Positions 1-12,647 are shown, counted from the stretch's first letter. The stretch: 64,000 nucleotides of DNA from Ananas comosus (GCF_001540865.1 NC_033622.1:16639695-16703694); one strand, 5' to 3'. Notes: generated by a model from the letters alone, not told the origin. Translations and numbers: made by a program.

Positions 1-65
1 AGAGTCGCCTTCACCGGAAAAAATTATGAAAAAAACGAAAAATCAAACAAGAAACGGAGTCTTAC

Positions 66-392
66 CTCTCTCCACGCAAAATCGGAGATCCAAACGCTTC
101 CAGAAGAATATTACAATAGAAACAAACAGATCAATGCAGATCGATCGCTAAATAGAAGCCATCGTCACAATCAGAATCCGCAAAGCGGAATATCAAAAAC
201 CATAAAAAAAAAAAAAAAAATCAACAATGATTGTATAAAAAACGATCGATCTAAGTAGATCTACAGATCAAGAACCGAATGAAATGATACTATAGATTGA
301 ATAAAAAAGAAAACGAAGAGTTTATGATCGATCCACCGCCTTACCCTTCGGAATCGGGACTTGGGAGGCTAGGTTTTTAGGGCACGGCGATT

Positions 393-436
<44 letters not shown>

Positions 437-480
437 TTTGAATTGCGCTCCTTGGCCTCTCGCTTAAAGCGGAGGGGAAG
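66..480 (-). other. Putative 5' leader of a minus-strand gene extending off the left edge
   Basis: Read on the minus strand this stretch looks like a plant 5' untranslated leader: a (GA)n tract, then CCTAAAAACCTAG-like sequence, then a candidate splice donor (exon ending at 345, GTAAGG next). A second good donor context, GAGAG|GTAAGA, sits with the exon ending at 66. An inverted CCAAT box lies upstream near 521-525. No open frame of note crosses it, so coding would begin beyond the left edge. Which donor is used, and whether this is a leader at all, cannot be settled from the window. Confidence 0.35.
398..432. repeat. (CT)n microsatellite
   Basis: Uninterrupted CT dinucleotide run, GA on the minus strand, inside the putative minus-strand leader. 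Similar tracts lie in the leaders of several other genes in this window. Confidence 0.9.
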
Positions 481-519
481 ATGCAAAGAGGAGGCGGAGA
501 GGGAATGGAGGGAGAGCGC

Positions 520-1372
520 GGACCAATGAGAAAGCGACGAACGAGGCTCTCTCGGAAAGCTTTTAGTGCGCCACTTTATGGTAAGTTACGAACGTCCACA
601 TCGTGCGCTCCCCGCATAGAAACCTTGTATGCGAGAATAAGAGTCGGAGTTTATGGAGACCCCCTCAACTGCTGTTACAATTTAAAATTACTCCCTCATC
701 CTTTCTTTTCTTTGATAAAATCTAACTTCTTTAATTTTTTTTATTCGAGTTATCTTAGTCAAATAAATTGAAAAATTTTGCAAATCAATAGTAGGTCGTT
801 ATTTGATATTTCTAATTTTTAAAAAAATTGAATTTATAATCAAGCGTGTGAATTTTTTTTTAATACCTATAAGCGAAAGCTTTTGCATATGGGCAAAATT
901 TTGCTGCTCATTAGTACAAAAATATATTGTATAATTTGAACAGTGCAGTTAAACGAAAATCTTTTAGCACAATGTTCTTTTTTACAAAGTGTAGATGTTT
1001 GATAAATATAATAGAAAAGCCTTTTAAAAAGCGTGATATTTTGGTCATCGAATTAATTTATTATAAATTTTAGTCTAAATTTTATAAAATATTATAATAA
1101 AGTTTTTCAGTCAAATTAAATTGATTGAATGCAATGAGTTGCTAATATGACGGTAATATATAATCAGTCTGCGACATCATAATGACTCAAGTATTATATT
1201 AGCAAAATGTTAATATTCAGTCATCTAAATTGATGACTAAAATTAATCTTAGAATTTAATTATAATTTTTTTTCATAAATTCATGTTAAAATTATTATAG
1301 TAAATTAAAGATCGAAACTTAAACACCTCAATAGTTCGAGACTAAAAATATAATTTAGTCTTGATGAAACAC
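520..1372. other. AT-rich intergenic DNA, nothing recognised
   Basis: After a GC-richer promoter-like start the stretch becomes AT-rich, with scattered homopolymers. The 96-residue open frame beginning at 481 has no recognisable domain and antiparallels the putative leader, so it was not called. No clear repeat or RNA gene seen. Confidence 0.6.
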
Positions 1373-1386
1373 AGAAGTAAACAATA

Positions 1387-1542
1387 TTTTTTTTTTTTTG
1401 AGAAATAGATAGCACGCTATTCGTTTCGTTTATTTCATTTAGAAATAAATTTTACTGCATATATAAATTAACTAAAATTTAAATTTGAAATTTCAGATAC
1501 CAACTACCAAATTTTTTTACCACTTGCTTCTAAAGACTCGGT
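1387..1542 (-). mobile_element. tRNA-type SINE (family A), minus strand
   Basis: On the minus strand it carries the family's order of parts: an AAGCAAGTGGTAAA box-A-like region, the TGGTAGTTGGTATCTGA middle, the AAATAAACGAAACGAATAGC 3' region and a poly(A) end (T run at 1387). It is flanked by imperfect 14-bp target-site duplications AGAAGTRAACAAYA at 1373-1386 and 1543-1556, which set the ends. Same family as the copies at 3149, 17355, 22893 and 63031; more diverged than the 22.9-kb copy. Confidence 0.8.
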
Positions 1543-1556
1543 AGAAGTGAACAACA

Positions 1557-2752
1557 TTAATTGGTACATTCTAGAAGCATGCATGAGTTGACATTAGAGA
1601 GATATTCCTACTGGCGTGGAGTGGGGCGGCTAGGATCATCCAATGGCGGACGACGGTTCGTCTCACATGGGGACCTTGGAAGTTGTGCCATATATGTTAC
1701 GTTTTTAGTTGAGCTGCGATGAGCTGTTGGGGCACGCGACACCTCTCACAGCCTCCCCTTCAAATCAATTAAAAAAAAAAATGCAATGGTGAAAAAATTA
1801 AAAAATACATAATTTATATTATTTAATATGAAATAATACAGATAGATAGATAGGATGTATTTAATAATTTGTTTTCTAAACCGGAGATGAGAGGGGACGC
1901 ATCAAAATTCGCGAGAAGCACGAACACAATTTCACGCAGAAAGTGAGATAGCCTAAAATCTACATATTTGGGAGTGTGAATTCAATAATTTTGTAACGAA
2001 TATATGCACTCAATAATAATTTTGTTGAAATAGCAACTACATGTGTTTAATTTATCACAGACAAGCCGGATTTTTACCTTTTTATTCTAAGCTATTCCGA
2101 GTTTTACTTAGATTGTAAATTTTCCAAAGCAAAAGCACCACCCTTAAATCGTCTCGTCAATGTCTCGGAGGTGGTGGGGCCCGTGGGTTCGGTGGGATCA
2201 ATGCAGTCGCATGCGGCTAGCGGGTGCGGCACCTTCCAAACTATGCGGTGCAACGCATAAACATCAGGATTATGCGGGTGACACGTGGGGCCCGCATGTC
2301 AGTGGCACAGCATAAGCGTGGCCATCTCTCGCACCGTCGCACACCGCGTGCATCTCATTGAGAACTTGCCTTCTAAATTTGGGGGGGAGGAATAATTAAA
2401 GGTTGTTGTGTGCTTTTGGTTGTTTGTTTTTATAATTTTTCCTGCTCTAGTCTTTTTTTTTTTTTTGGGCCCTTTCGATAGAGTTGGATGAACGCACACG
2501 GATCCTCAAAAAAAAGCGTATATCCAGTTTTGACCCGTTTCCTTTTTTTGGTATGATGATGATTGGAATTAGTTCCCTCCTCTTTACTTCACATTTTGTT
2601 CTGTTTGTACACTTGGAAAATTAAGCAATGTTTTTTGTCTTAAAAATATATTTAAAATAATAAGCAAATAAGTAGCAATTCTTCTGACTTTTTTTTTTTA
2701 TTCAAACAGTTCTCGTATCCAAACATCTCAGATCAACAATTGAGCACACTAT
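1557..2752. other. Intergenic DNA with one GC-rich, ACGT-core segment
   Basis: Mostly AT-rich. The part from about 2160 to 2345 is GC-richer and contains ACACGTGGGGCCCGCATGTC near 2280, a type of composite (G-box core plus GGCCC and TGTCA) common in monocot promoters. No coding frame follows on either strand. No gene called. Confidence 0.45.
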
Positions 2753-2983
2753 GGCTTAGTTTGGTATTGAGGCCTATCAAACATTATTAGATAAAATAGA
2801 GTTGAGAAAAAAACATAAGAGTTATGCTTTTGCGTTCTCCGGTGGGACCGCAGAAAATATATCATAACCGACTCATCGCAATATGCGAAACGCAATATTA
2901 CGTATGAAAATAAATAGGGTATTTTTTGAACGTACTTTCTCACCGCACGTAATACAATCTCCATGCAATTCCAAACGAAGCCC
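2753..2983. mobile_element. MITE with GGCTT(A/C)GTTTGG terminal inverted repeats
   Basis: The left end GGCTTAGTTTGGTATTGAGG is the inverted counterpart of the right end TGCAATTCCAAACGAAGCC. Length about 230 bp, with no coding capacity. The terminal motif matches the common GGCYTYGTTTGG class of plant MITEs. A clean target duplication was not resolved. Related ends recur at 28609 and 54657. Confidence 0.6.
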
Positions 2984-3148
2984 ATGTAGTTTATAGTTGT
3001 TGTGAAAGCTCTGCTGGGGCTAAATATGCCCTTTGTAGTTCAAAAAGGCCAGATTATACATTCCACAGTTTGCAAATTGTGCAATACATCATCCTTCGCT
3101 AATACCAAAGGCCACAAAATTTTTTAATACTAGCAAAGAGCCTTTCGA

Positions 3149-3313
3149 ACCGACCGTCCCAAGAGCAAGTGGCAAAGAGCATGGTGGCTGGTACCCGAGA
3201 CCCAAATTCGAATTCTAGTTGATTCATATTTCCAGCTAAGTTTATTTATAAATGAAATAAACGAAGCGGGTAGCGTGCTACCTATCTTTCTCTCTCAAAA
3301 AAAAAAAGAAAAA
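3149..3313 (+). mobile_element. tRNA-type SINE (family A), plus strand
   Basis: Begins CCGACCGTCCCAAGAGCAAG, continues through a box-A-like GGCAAAGAGCATGGTGGC, a box-B-like ATTCGAATTC region, AAATGAAATAAACGAAGCGG and GTAGCGTGCTACC, and ends in TCTCTC plus an A-rich tail. Near-perfect 17-bp target-site duplications AGCAARGAGCCTTTCGA lie at 3132-3148 and 3314-3330. SINEs of this kind are transcribed by RNA polymerase III and moved by a LINE reverse transcriptase in trans. Confidence 0.88.
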
Positions 3314-3330
3314 AGCAAGGAGCCTTTCGA

Positions 3331-6300
3331 GAGAGAGATCACAGCTTGATGAGCCGCGTTTAGCATCATTTTAGAATTTACAAAGAATAAAATTAATGGT
3401 TACTGCATTTTTAAAGATGTTTTAATATAGAAAAAAGAAATAATAGCACCGAAGAGATCCCACGGGTATTAGATCAGGCTCCAACATGGTCTTTTGGGCT
3501 GAGATACGATTTGATCACTTGGGATACTAACTAAGATTAGGCCCATTTGAGGCCCATTAACGAGAGGACAAGATCAAAACCGTGTTGGGAAGAAGTGGGC
3601 TGGTATTAATCTGGGCCGGGCCAAATCTCTCAGCATTCGCCAAACAGTGCTTCTTATGGGCCGACTAGGCCTTTTCACCAAATCCCTCAAAAATTCTTCT
3701 GTGCCTTTAGAGTGGTACAGTAGGATTGAGCTTCCACCTGAGAGCAGTGAAATGTGTTTTTTTTTTTTTTTTTTACTTCAGCAAAAATCAGAAGTTTCAA
3801 ATTAGAGTTTACGATTTTGAGATATAAAGATTTTATTTCTTAGGCTTCATTTGGCAGGGCATTTTAGTCCACAAATGTGCAGTTAGTGCGATGTCGAATG
3901 CCTCAACTCACATAAGGAGCCATGTATGGCGAGCTCGAAGCCGAACACCTCACCTCATACACGGAGCCATAAGGTGAGACATGGAGTCACATTTCCGCTA
4001 GAAGTGTACTCTTAAGCTAGACTTGGGATACAAGTCATACAACTGCTTCATTATTTTCTCCATTTCCACGCGAGTTTGCGCAAGCGTTAAAGTAGCATTG
4101 CGCAAAACTGCACGGCACCGGAGCAGGAGTGGACTCATGACCTCCTGAACCGCACCACAGGCCTAGAACTTTGTTTCAACCTCCATCCAATCCAGAAGCT
4201 CCAATATTTGCTAAAGATCCAAATTGCAATTAAGTAAAGAAGATATTACAGAAGTTGGACTAGAAAAGCACTTATTTATACTGTAATTATATATATATAA
4301 GTTTTAATTATACCTCTCATTTGTTTCACTTCCTAACCACCGGATCGTAATGTGAAATCAAATCACTTTGTTAGTAATTAGAAATTTGCTTTTCACTTAA
4401 ATCAAACCGCAAATATCTATGTACGTATCTATCATTTTTAATACCAAAAATGATAGTTATCGCATTCGATGGTTAGAATAAGTTTGTCCACACACCCTAC
4501 TACCCATCAAATCACCGAAACATGGGTTTACATATAAGTTGAGCTGAATCTTACTACATTTAAGCTCCGTTACATCTACATAATTCTCTAATTCACATAT
4601 TGCATTAATTACCACTCATCATAAATTCCATCTACGTACTCATGAGCAAACATGCCTTACATGTCCTTTGAATGTATACTTTGGTGGGGAATTAGGGGAT
4701 CAGTTGTGAGCTGTCACGGGACTAAGTAAAAGAATAGAATTAATGGGTGTGATCAGAAAATGAAGTGCCAACTAACAATTAATAGGGGTTTTGGTTGTCA
4801 GAGCAGCTCTTCTGAACAGAGAATGTGGGTGTGAGTCCCTTTCACCTGTGTGATATCTCTGGCTTTCTCTGTGCATAGAAAGGGAAATAAGAAGGCCCAG
4901 TTCACAATTAAAGTGGCTTTGCAAATTTACTATCCTCTCGTATTACCTCTCGACTTGTCGACCACGTTCGACTGAACTACTGTCCAGTTTCAATTGTACA
5001 ATGATTAATTCTTCGGTACAACACTGCCATCTGAGCGCACCCTCAACTTTTTCTCGTATAATGACTTGGAAACTTTGCTACATTAATTCTAGAGGGTCGC
5101 GCGCTAGCTATATATGTTCCCGTTAGGGGTGAGCGATGTCAATCTTTACAGATTTAATTAGTAGTAAGATAAGCTTTCACAAAGTTTGTTGATTATGCGT
5201 CAATGGAAGTCTATGTACATGTAATGGACTTGTATACTAGGAGGTAATGCATGGTTTAACAAGATTAATATTCTCTTATCACAAATGGTATTAATTGGTG
5301 CTGCACAGGATACTTTTATTTCTATGGGTCCATGCATTTACATGTAGTCAAAGATGACTTGGACTATAATCTAGCTCTCTCCAATACCCTCAATATAAAC
5401 ATGCGAAGCGTGATTGATAAAAGGAACTTAATTATGTTAAAGGACGAAATATATTAAGAACTTAACTTGAGCTATCCTAGGAATTTCATGAAATTTGTGC
5501 AAATTAATGTTACTAAAATTCTCCAATAAACGCCTCGGCACGTCCGCATGTCAGTCAAATGCACGTATAGTTGTCCCAGCAACAAATAGAGACAAAGGAG
5601 ACATGGTAAATTCAGAACCAAATATATGTGTTACCATGCATATCTATAGGTTACGTACAACATAGCATCATGACATTAGTACACCAGGAGCCCACATATC
5701 GCTTAGAGAGAGAAAATTGCTTCCACGTATTAAAGTTTCTGACACGATGAATTTAATCTTCGCCACGGATTTTAGCTCTTATGGACTCGAACACACGAGT
5801 TACGATCAGCACTATCTCTTCACCAATTGGTGGTCTTAAATGGATGAGCCCCCTCACTTTTGTCCTTGAATATATACAACAGCAACACTATGTATGCATC
5901 ATATTCCAACGCGCTCTTGCTCTCTCACCACTGTTCCACTTTAATGCCCAACAGTGTTTTGCATTATTATTCATACCTTGAACCCAATCTGTCTCGACTG
6001 TTTGTCTTATGGCGCATGTTCCTCACAGTACCGAGGATTTAATGTAATTCTCAGCATTGATCCACCGCCAACTGACATGCCCAAGTCATCATATGGACAT
6101 TAGGGTCCATGCCACTGTACGCATGAGAGAGAGAGATCAGAGAGAGAGAGTATCTCTTTCATTATATAGCTGTCTCATATGTAGTATGATTCATATTTCA
6201 TACAAGATTAATATTAATGATGCACGCACGCATATATGTAGTTCCAACTTATTTAGTTTTTTTCAATTAGATTGCTCGACCTCGAATGTGAAAAGTTAGC

Positions 6301-7140
6301 TAGACTAATTAATCAAAAATTTGTTAAGTGTGTAATGCTGATTAAGTTATTAATAATATTTTGCGGTGCGCGTAATTAAGGAGTTAGCTTATGTAAAACT
6401 ACTCATGCTATGTATACAGCTAGAATTTGGGGAAAGTGTTTCCTGATGCGGGATCGATGTCTCCTACTTACCTCACGCGTGCCATTTATTGTATGAAGTG
6501 ACATCCCCAATGAGAAGTGCTAAGGATGTGTTTGTTTCGGGTATTGATTGCTAAAGCTAGAAGTTCGGCGGAACTCAACATGTTGGTAATTTGAAATGTG
6601 CCGAACTCACAAGATCACCCCGAAGTGCCTGTGCCCCCCTTTCTGAGTTTTTGCCTTCCTACAGGAGCAACTGAAGTCGCGAGCTCGATCGAACTCGAGT
6701 GCGCAGGGGTCGCCGCATCGGTGAACTCCCACCCCAAAATTGCCAATTAAACACGCTCTAATTCTACGATCCAAATAAATAACAGGACTGTACAATCCTC
6801 AGTTCAAGGCTTTCTACAACCAAATTAAAAATGGTTGTAATCTCTACGACCCCTTATCTATTAGTGCCTGGTGAGTGCATAGTGCAGAAAACCCTTTTTT
6901 TGGTTTTTAGTTAAGAAAGAGAAGGGACAAGACAAATGAAAATAAAGAAAAAGCCTCTGGAGAAGGGCGTTATAGGATTTTAATCTATTTTGGATTATAA
7001 ACCTAAGATTGCTGTGAAAAAGCAATGCTGAATCTACTGCCATTTTTTTAGTTGTAATCTTACAATATTACCCTTCTAAGAACCAACTTTTTATACTATT
7101 CTTATCATTATTTTTTCTCACTATTCTTATCATTTTTGTT
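3331..7140. other. Gene-free intergenic DNA
   Basis: Short open frames (under 100 codons) are scattered here, but none has a recognisable domain, a clean start context or splice support. From 3495 to 3670 there are repeated GGCCCA/TGGGCC motifs (site-II-like promoter elements) with no gene after them. 6126-6152 is a short GA-rich tract. No tRNA or convincing miRNA hairpin seen. Confidence 0.55.
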
Positions 7141-7143
7141 TCT

Positions 7144-8126
7144 CACTGCAACATAAACGCCGTATAATTACACTTTTAAATATTGGTATAGGTTAAAAAA
7201 AATGATGTTGGTTATATTATCGATACTTTTTAAAAGTGTTTATATATGTGGGGTCGCTATATATGGGGCCGCCTCGATATTTGGCACCCACTCCTCCAGT
7301 GACCTATGGCGGAGAAAAACGTACGTGGCAATCGTAGTTCTCTACGGTCCCTGTGAGATTCTCGTGGTCGAATTCGAGCCGTCGGAACCCTACTTTGTTG
7401 GGTGCGGCAGCGGAGGAGGAGAAGAAAAGATGGTGATCAATTTTTCTTTTCTATTTGTAATCGTGCCGAGTGGAGGCTGGATGGGGTTGGTTGAGTAGAA
7501 GAACTTTTTGTTTTTGATTGGATTGGACTTTATATTTAGATTTTAATAGATTTTTTTTAAAAAAAATTTAGTATAAATGGAACACTTACACAAAAATTAC
7601 TGCAACAAAATTAGGTTATAGGAACACATTTTTGTTACACTTTTATATATGTGTCCCATTCATACTAAAACTTTTTTAAAAAATATACTAAAACATAAAT
7701 ATAAAGCAAAAATATAAAGTTCCTTTACTCAATTAACCACACCCAGCCCACTAAACTCGATTACAAATAAAAAAAAAAAAAAATAGTCACCATCTCCCTT
7801 TCTCCTTCTCTACCGTTGTAGACGACGAGATAGGGTTTCGACGGCTGGAGTTCGGCCGCGAGGATCTCGTGGGGACCGTAGAGAGTTACGATCGCCATGT
7901 ATCCCTCCACCACAAGTCGCTGGAGGAGTGAGTGCCAAATATCAAGTCGGCCTTACTTATAGTGACCTCACATATAGCAACACTTTTTAAAAGTGTTGGT
8001 AATTTAGCCAGCAGTATTTTTTTTTACTTGTATCAATATTTAAAACTATCGCTATACACTATTTTTGTTGTAGTGAATGTTTTAAAAATATATCCCTATA
8101 ACCTAATGGCTAATTATGTTGTAGTG
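7144..8126. mobile_element. CACTA-type non-autonomous foldback transposon
   Basis: The ends are CACTGCAACATAA (left) and TTATGTTGTAGTG (right, the inverse of CACTACAACATAA), the signature of the CACTA (En/Spm) superfamily. The 3-bp direct repeat TCT at 7141-7143 and 8127-8129 is the expected target duplication. Long inverted arms of roughly 350 bp face each other (about 7144-7500 against 7720-8075), with a smaller inverted repeat in the loop. A second internal CACTACAACAAAAATAG end lies at 8075, suggesting nested or duplicated termini. No transposase; the 98-codon frame at 7202 is arm sequence. Confidence 0.82.
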
Positions 8127-8201
8127 TCTTTTAATTTTATAATCTAAAAGAGCACAGAATTAATGTGTATATATATACACGTCTTGATAATATATATATA
8201 T

Positions 8202-9355
8202 GGGGCAATTTCATGGATACCCCTCCCAAAGTTTAAAATATCATAGATGTCCCTATAAAGTTTAAAATATCACCAATACCTCCTGTAAACACAGAAAATT
8301 ATCATTAATACCCCTACCGTTAGTTATGTTAGCTTTACCATAGTTATTCAATAGTTAAAGATGGGTTAACTTTTAAAATGACTTATTTACCCTCAAGTAT
8401 CTTTTAAGTAAAAATGTATTGAGACCCCCTCAACTATATGCAAAATTTAAATGAAAATAATGTTTAGGAATTATCTGATCTTTCTTTAATCTTGAAAGCT
8501 TAAAAAATTTTTTTAATCAAAACTATTCTCGATGTATTAAAAAAACTGAAATATAATATATTTTAGCTTTCGAACAAAATTCTCTTTTTATTTCAATCGA
8601 CAAAACAATGCATGCATATAGCTATGTGATTTACTTTTGCTTAAATAGGAAAAAAATAAAATCTATATCAATTCACATTCCTAATTAGTAATAGTAATTT
8701 TGAAATAAATTATANCAAAACAATGCATGCATATAGCTATGTGATTTACTTTTGCTTAAATAGGAAAAAAATAAAATCTATAATTTATTTCAAAATTACT
8801 ATTACTAATTAGGAATGTGAATTGATATAGATACGTAATTTTATCTGAACTCGATTTAAAATAGGGTAAGTTTAATCAATGCTGAATAAGGATAGTTTTA
8901 GTTATAGGTACCAAAAAATAAAATCCCATCGTATGTAAATTCAATTATAGTTTTGGTCTATATTTAAACTGAACTTGAACCGAATCCTAAAACTAAAAAC
9001 AAAGCCAAAATCAGATAAAAACATATTATATTTAAAATACAATTTTTATATATTTTTTATTAATTAATATATATTGATAATTTAATTTACTATTTATATA
9101 TTAAATACTCAAATTTAGATTTACAAAAATTATTTTGAAATATCTATTAGTATTTCTACTATTGAAAAGAGATAAAGGGTAAAAATGGTATTTTAAAAAT
9201 TTAACTCCGATTCAGGTGGGCTCTAACGGATCTTAACTAGTGGAGGGTATTTATGATAATTTTTCACATTTTGGAGGGCATTTGTGATATTATCAATTTT
9301 GGAAGGGTATTGATGAAATTAATAGTCCCTAAAAGGGCATCTATGAAATTATCCC
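8202..9355. mobile_element. Mutator-like non-autonomous element with long inverted ends
   Basis: The left end GGGGCAATTTCATGGATACC is inverted at the right end (…CATCTATGAAATTATCCC), and the arms match over more than 130 bp, including repeated 'TACCCCTCC…AAATATCA' phrases. It is flanked by TATATATAT on both sides (8193-8201, 9356-9364), consistent with a 9-bp Mutator-type target duplication but uninformative because the site is a TA repeat. No transposase frame. The interior contains a single-N junction at 8715 with duplicated and inverted flanks, so the internal sequence is uncertain. Confidence 0.65.
8715..8715. other. Single-N assembly junction with direct and inverted flank copies
   Basis: The sequence just after the N first repeats about 65 bp that begin at 8605 (CAAAACAATGCATGCATATA…) and then continues as the inverse of the 45 bp immediately before the N. 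This is how a mis-closed hairpin or gap would look. Confidence 0.75.
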
Positions 9356-9364
9356 TATATATAT

Positions 9365-12245
9365 ATATATATATATGTTCCAGTGCGACATTAATTACCT
9401 CTTTTGAATTTCACTCCTGGAAACTTTGGGAGAGTCTTGTTTTCCATATTGTAATAATAACATGCCGATCAATATATCCGTCTCTAGCTTCAAAATTTAA
9501 TGTAAACTCTACACACTGCAAAAAAAAATGTAAAAAAAAATTCTTAAATAACTGTTTATTCCCCCAAATTAGTAGTCCTCGTGTACTTCCATATATTGTC
9601 TTATTTTCCACAAGGCCACAAGAAATTAAAGAGTGAACGAACCCCTTCTTTGTACTCTTCGCTGTGCACGTACCCATAATTGTTTAGATTAATTTCTTTA
9701 AACAAATTTCCAAATCTAAAAGCAATATAGTCTAGAACTTTTTGTGTCATGGAAATTTACCTAAAATAAATTAAGTTTTTGATAAGAAAACAACAATGAA
9801 ATTCGCACTGTCTATTTCTGTTATCATGACAAATAATTGTAAATTATAAACAGAATGAATGTTTGAATATGTCTTCATCTATCAGCTTCAATTTTTGAGG
9901 CGATTGGAGCCCATTAACTATCATGTCAAATACTAATTAAGCGAAGCCCCGCAGCATCATATGTTGTGCCTAATTATTTTCTTTTTGGAATGAATTAAGT
10001 AGGTCGCGCATAACTATCTTTTCTATTTAAAAAAGACAAAAAGTAAGAAAGGCCAACTACTTTTGCATTTTTTATCACACATACATACATTTCTTATATT
10101 TTCCTTATTATAATTGTCTTCTGATCACTTTTGCACTAGGTTAACAACACTCTCTACAAAAAGAACTCTACGAACTTAATTACTTCGAGCCAAGAATGGT
10201 TAAAAAGAGAGTTAATGGTTTTAAGAATCAAGGGTGTGAACAGGGGACGTGGCTATGTAGCTGGTCGTGCATGGCGCAAACACGCCACAAACTACGAGAA
10301 GAGGAAGAGAGAGAGAGAGGGGCAAAGGTCACCCCCACCACCACCACCATCAAATTAACGCACACAAATTAAGGGGACAATTTTTAGTTTGCTTTGGGAT
10401 GAGGGCTCGTAGCGAGCCGAGCCGACAGGGGCGCGCCGATCGAAGCAGTTGCTGGGCTGGGAAGCGACTGCTTCGCATCCCAAGCCGAAAACACCACACG
10501 AGCGAAACCTTGTTTTCCTTTGTTGTTAATTTAAGCTGTACCTTCCTATACACAACATATATATAAAACACACAAATGACAAGCTAACATATAATACATT
10601 TTTCACACACACACACACACTCACTCACTCACTCTCTCTCTCTCTAGAGTGAGAAGACAACATCTATCCTTAACGTACGTAACGACTTGTATGTGGACCG
10701 CTACAATTAGTGGTGAAAACGGATGGGATATTATCCGAAAATATTTATATCTATATTCAATAATATAGAAAATATTTGGATACAATCAGAATCATCATAT
10801 ACGAATATGATTTTAGAGAGTTAATTTTTTTTGAATATCCAAAAAAAAGAGATATAGATATAGATATCCAAATTTTTATTATTTTTATTATTTATTTTTT
10901 ATATTTCTGGATATGTTTGGCCCAATTTTGCCTGCTCGCGCGGTCCGGCCAAATCACTTTCCTCTCCATAGTCAATACTTTTATCTACTCTTAATAATTT
11001 ATTGCCAATCAAGGTATGGAGGAAAAAGATAATTTTTTGTGTTATTCATTTTTTTTATAATGAGTTATATATTAAAATTATATATTCTATATGTGAAGAA
11101 ATAAAGTTAGAAATTAAATAAAGTAGGAAAATAAAGTAATTTTTTATATATGTGTATATTAATGTATATTATTTTTCGAATAATATCCGAATACATATCG
11201 GATCCATATTCGAATCGGAAAAAATATCCTACCATATCCGAATCCGTTTTTAATGAATGTGATTACAAAAATTTAGCATCCGTCACATATTTGTATCCAA
11301 ATCCGTATAAAAAAAATTATGGATGTAAATATGATTTCATTAAATATCCCCTTACTACAAACCCAAAAAGGAATATTGTAGGGATTACACCTCTCGTGCA
11401 AGGATTATTTTTTTCTTATACTTTAAATAATTATTTAAAAATTTTAGTATTAAAGAAAAGTACAAAAATCTTAACTTTTGAATGTATATGTTGTAAGATT
11501 ACAATCAAAAAATAATTGTAGATGTAGCATTGCTTTTCATTTTGCGTGAGTTCTCCTCCGGATACCCAAAAATGCAGCATTTATATATAATTGTTATATA
11601 TATATTATAAAATAATATAAAAAGTTTTAGTTAGTTCATATATAATTTAGAAATGTATATAAATTTCCCTCTTATACATTATAGGCTTCTAGATTTAGGG
11701 GACTGAAAACATTTTCGGTTTACCTTTATATTAATTCTTTAGTTGCGACCTAATTGTGAGAGAAATAACAAACAACATTTATTCCATTTGAACAGAAACT
11801 TAAAATCAAGTTATCTAGTTTGGCGATTCTATCCACTAGTATTAACAATTTATTGAGTCTATGTCAGTTATTAGTATTAAAGTGCTTGATTCTTATATTC
11901 TTAATTATTATAATCTCTTTATCATCATATGTGTAACTACTGGAGTATATAGATTTGTTTTTATTTATACCTACATGTTCTCGATGGGTTCAATTCTATA
12001 ATCTAAGATGATCACTAGACGGTGTGCCGGTAAATTAGCTTTAATACTAAATATAACGATATTTAACTTATTAGCACTAATAACTTGTTAAATCTAAATT
12101 ACTAACCGAAAATATTTAAGCCTAATTATTTGTAGTAAAATCCCTGCATCTTCTGTAGTCCTGTAAGCTATAATAAATTGCAAACTTTGTACCTATGGGT
12201 ACCAAGTTTGTTATTTTTTAATTTTACTTTCTTTTCATTTTGAGG
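9365..12245. other. Gene-free intergenic DNA with degenerate hAT-like MITE debris
   Basis: The stretch 10707-11263 starts TTAGTGGTGAAAACGGATGG and near 11225-11260 contains the inverted ATCCGAATCCGTTTTTAATG phrase, typical of hAT-like plant MITEs with TATCCGAA repeats. Boundaries are blurred. 10605-10648 is a compound (CA)n/(TCAC)n/(CT)n microsatellite. Opposite-strand frames at 10267-10571 overlap each other and look like chance. No gene called. Confidence 0.45.
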
Positions 12246-12298
12246 AGGACTATAAGTACCAAGATCATATTTCTAGCTCTTTAATCCACCTACCCCTC

Positions 12299-12364
12299 TT
12301 CTATTCCACTTTGTTTTTACTCTCTCTCTCTCTCTCTCTCTCTCTTTCTATTCCACTTTGTTTT

Positions 12365-12398
<34 letters not shown>
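12299..12398 (+). repeat. Tandem 47-bp duplication with CT tracts in the WIP gene leader
   Basis: The phrase TTCTATTCCACTTTGTTTTT followed by AC and a CT run occurs at 12299 and again at 12346, period 47 bp; the second CT run is longer. It probably lies in the 5' untranslated region of the zinc finger gene that starts at 12648. A GA tract (12441-12471) and a third CT tract (12559-12588) follow before the start codon. Confidence 0.85.
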
Positions 12399-12402
<4 letters not shown>

Positions 12403-12437
12403 TGTACACACTACACCCAGGAAAAGAAAACGCTCGA

Positions 12438-12474
<37 letters not shown>

Positions 12475-12647
12475 CATAGAAACTTGCCTCTACAGTTCTA
12501 GGAAGACTCAACTTTTTCCCCATCTCTATAGTTTTATAGGCACACCCCACACAGGTGCTCTGTCTCTCTCTCTCTCTCTCTCTCTCTAATAGTCTTTTGC
12601 CTCAACAAGTAAAACCATCATCTCCTAGTCCATCCGCGGCTCCAAAA

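Noticed and set aside
481..771. 96-codon plus-strand open frame near the left edge
   Set aside because: Antisense to a better-supported minus-strand leader, Arg-rich from GA-rich DNA, no domain, and trails into AT-rich sequence.
7202..7498. 98-codon frame
   Set aside because: It lies wholly inside an inverted arm of the CACTA foldback element.
10267..10571. Overlapping frames on both strands with a His-rich stretch
   Set aside because: Driven by CAC and GA repeats; no splice or domain support; both strands open by composition.
12317..12550. Minus-strand frame rich in RE/LS repeats
   Set aside because: Translation of the CT/GA tracts in the WIP leader.
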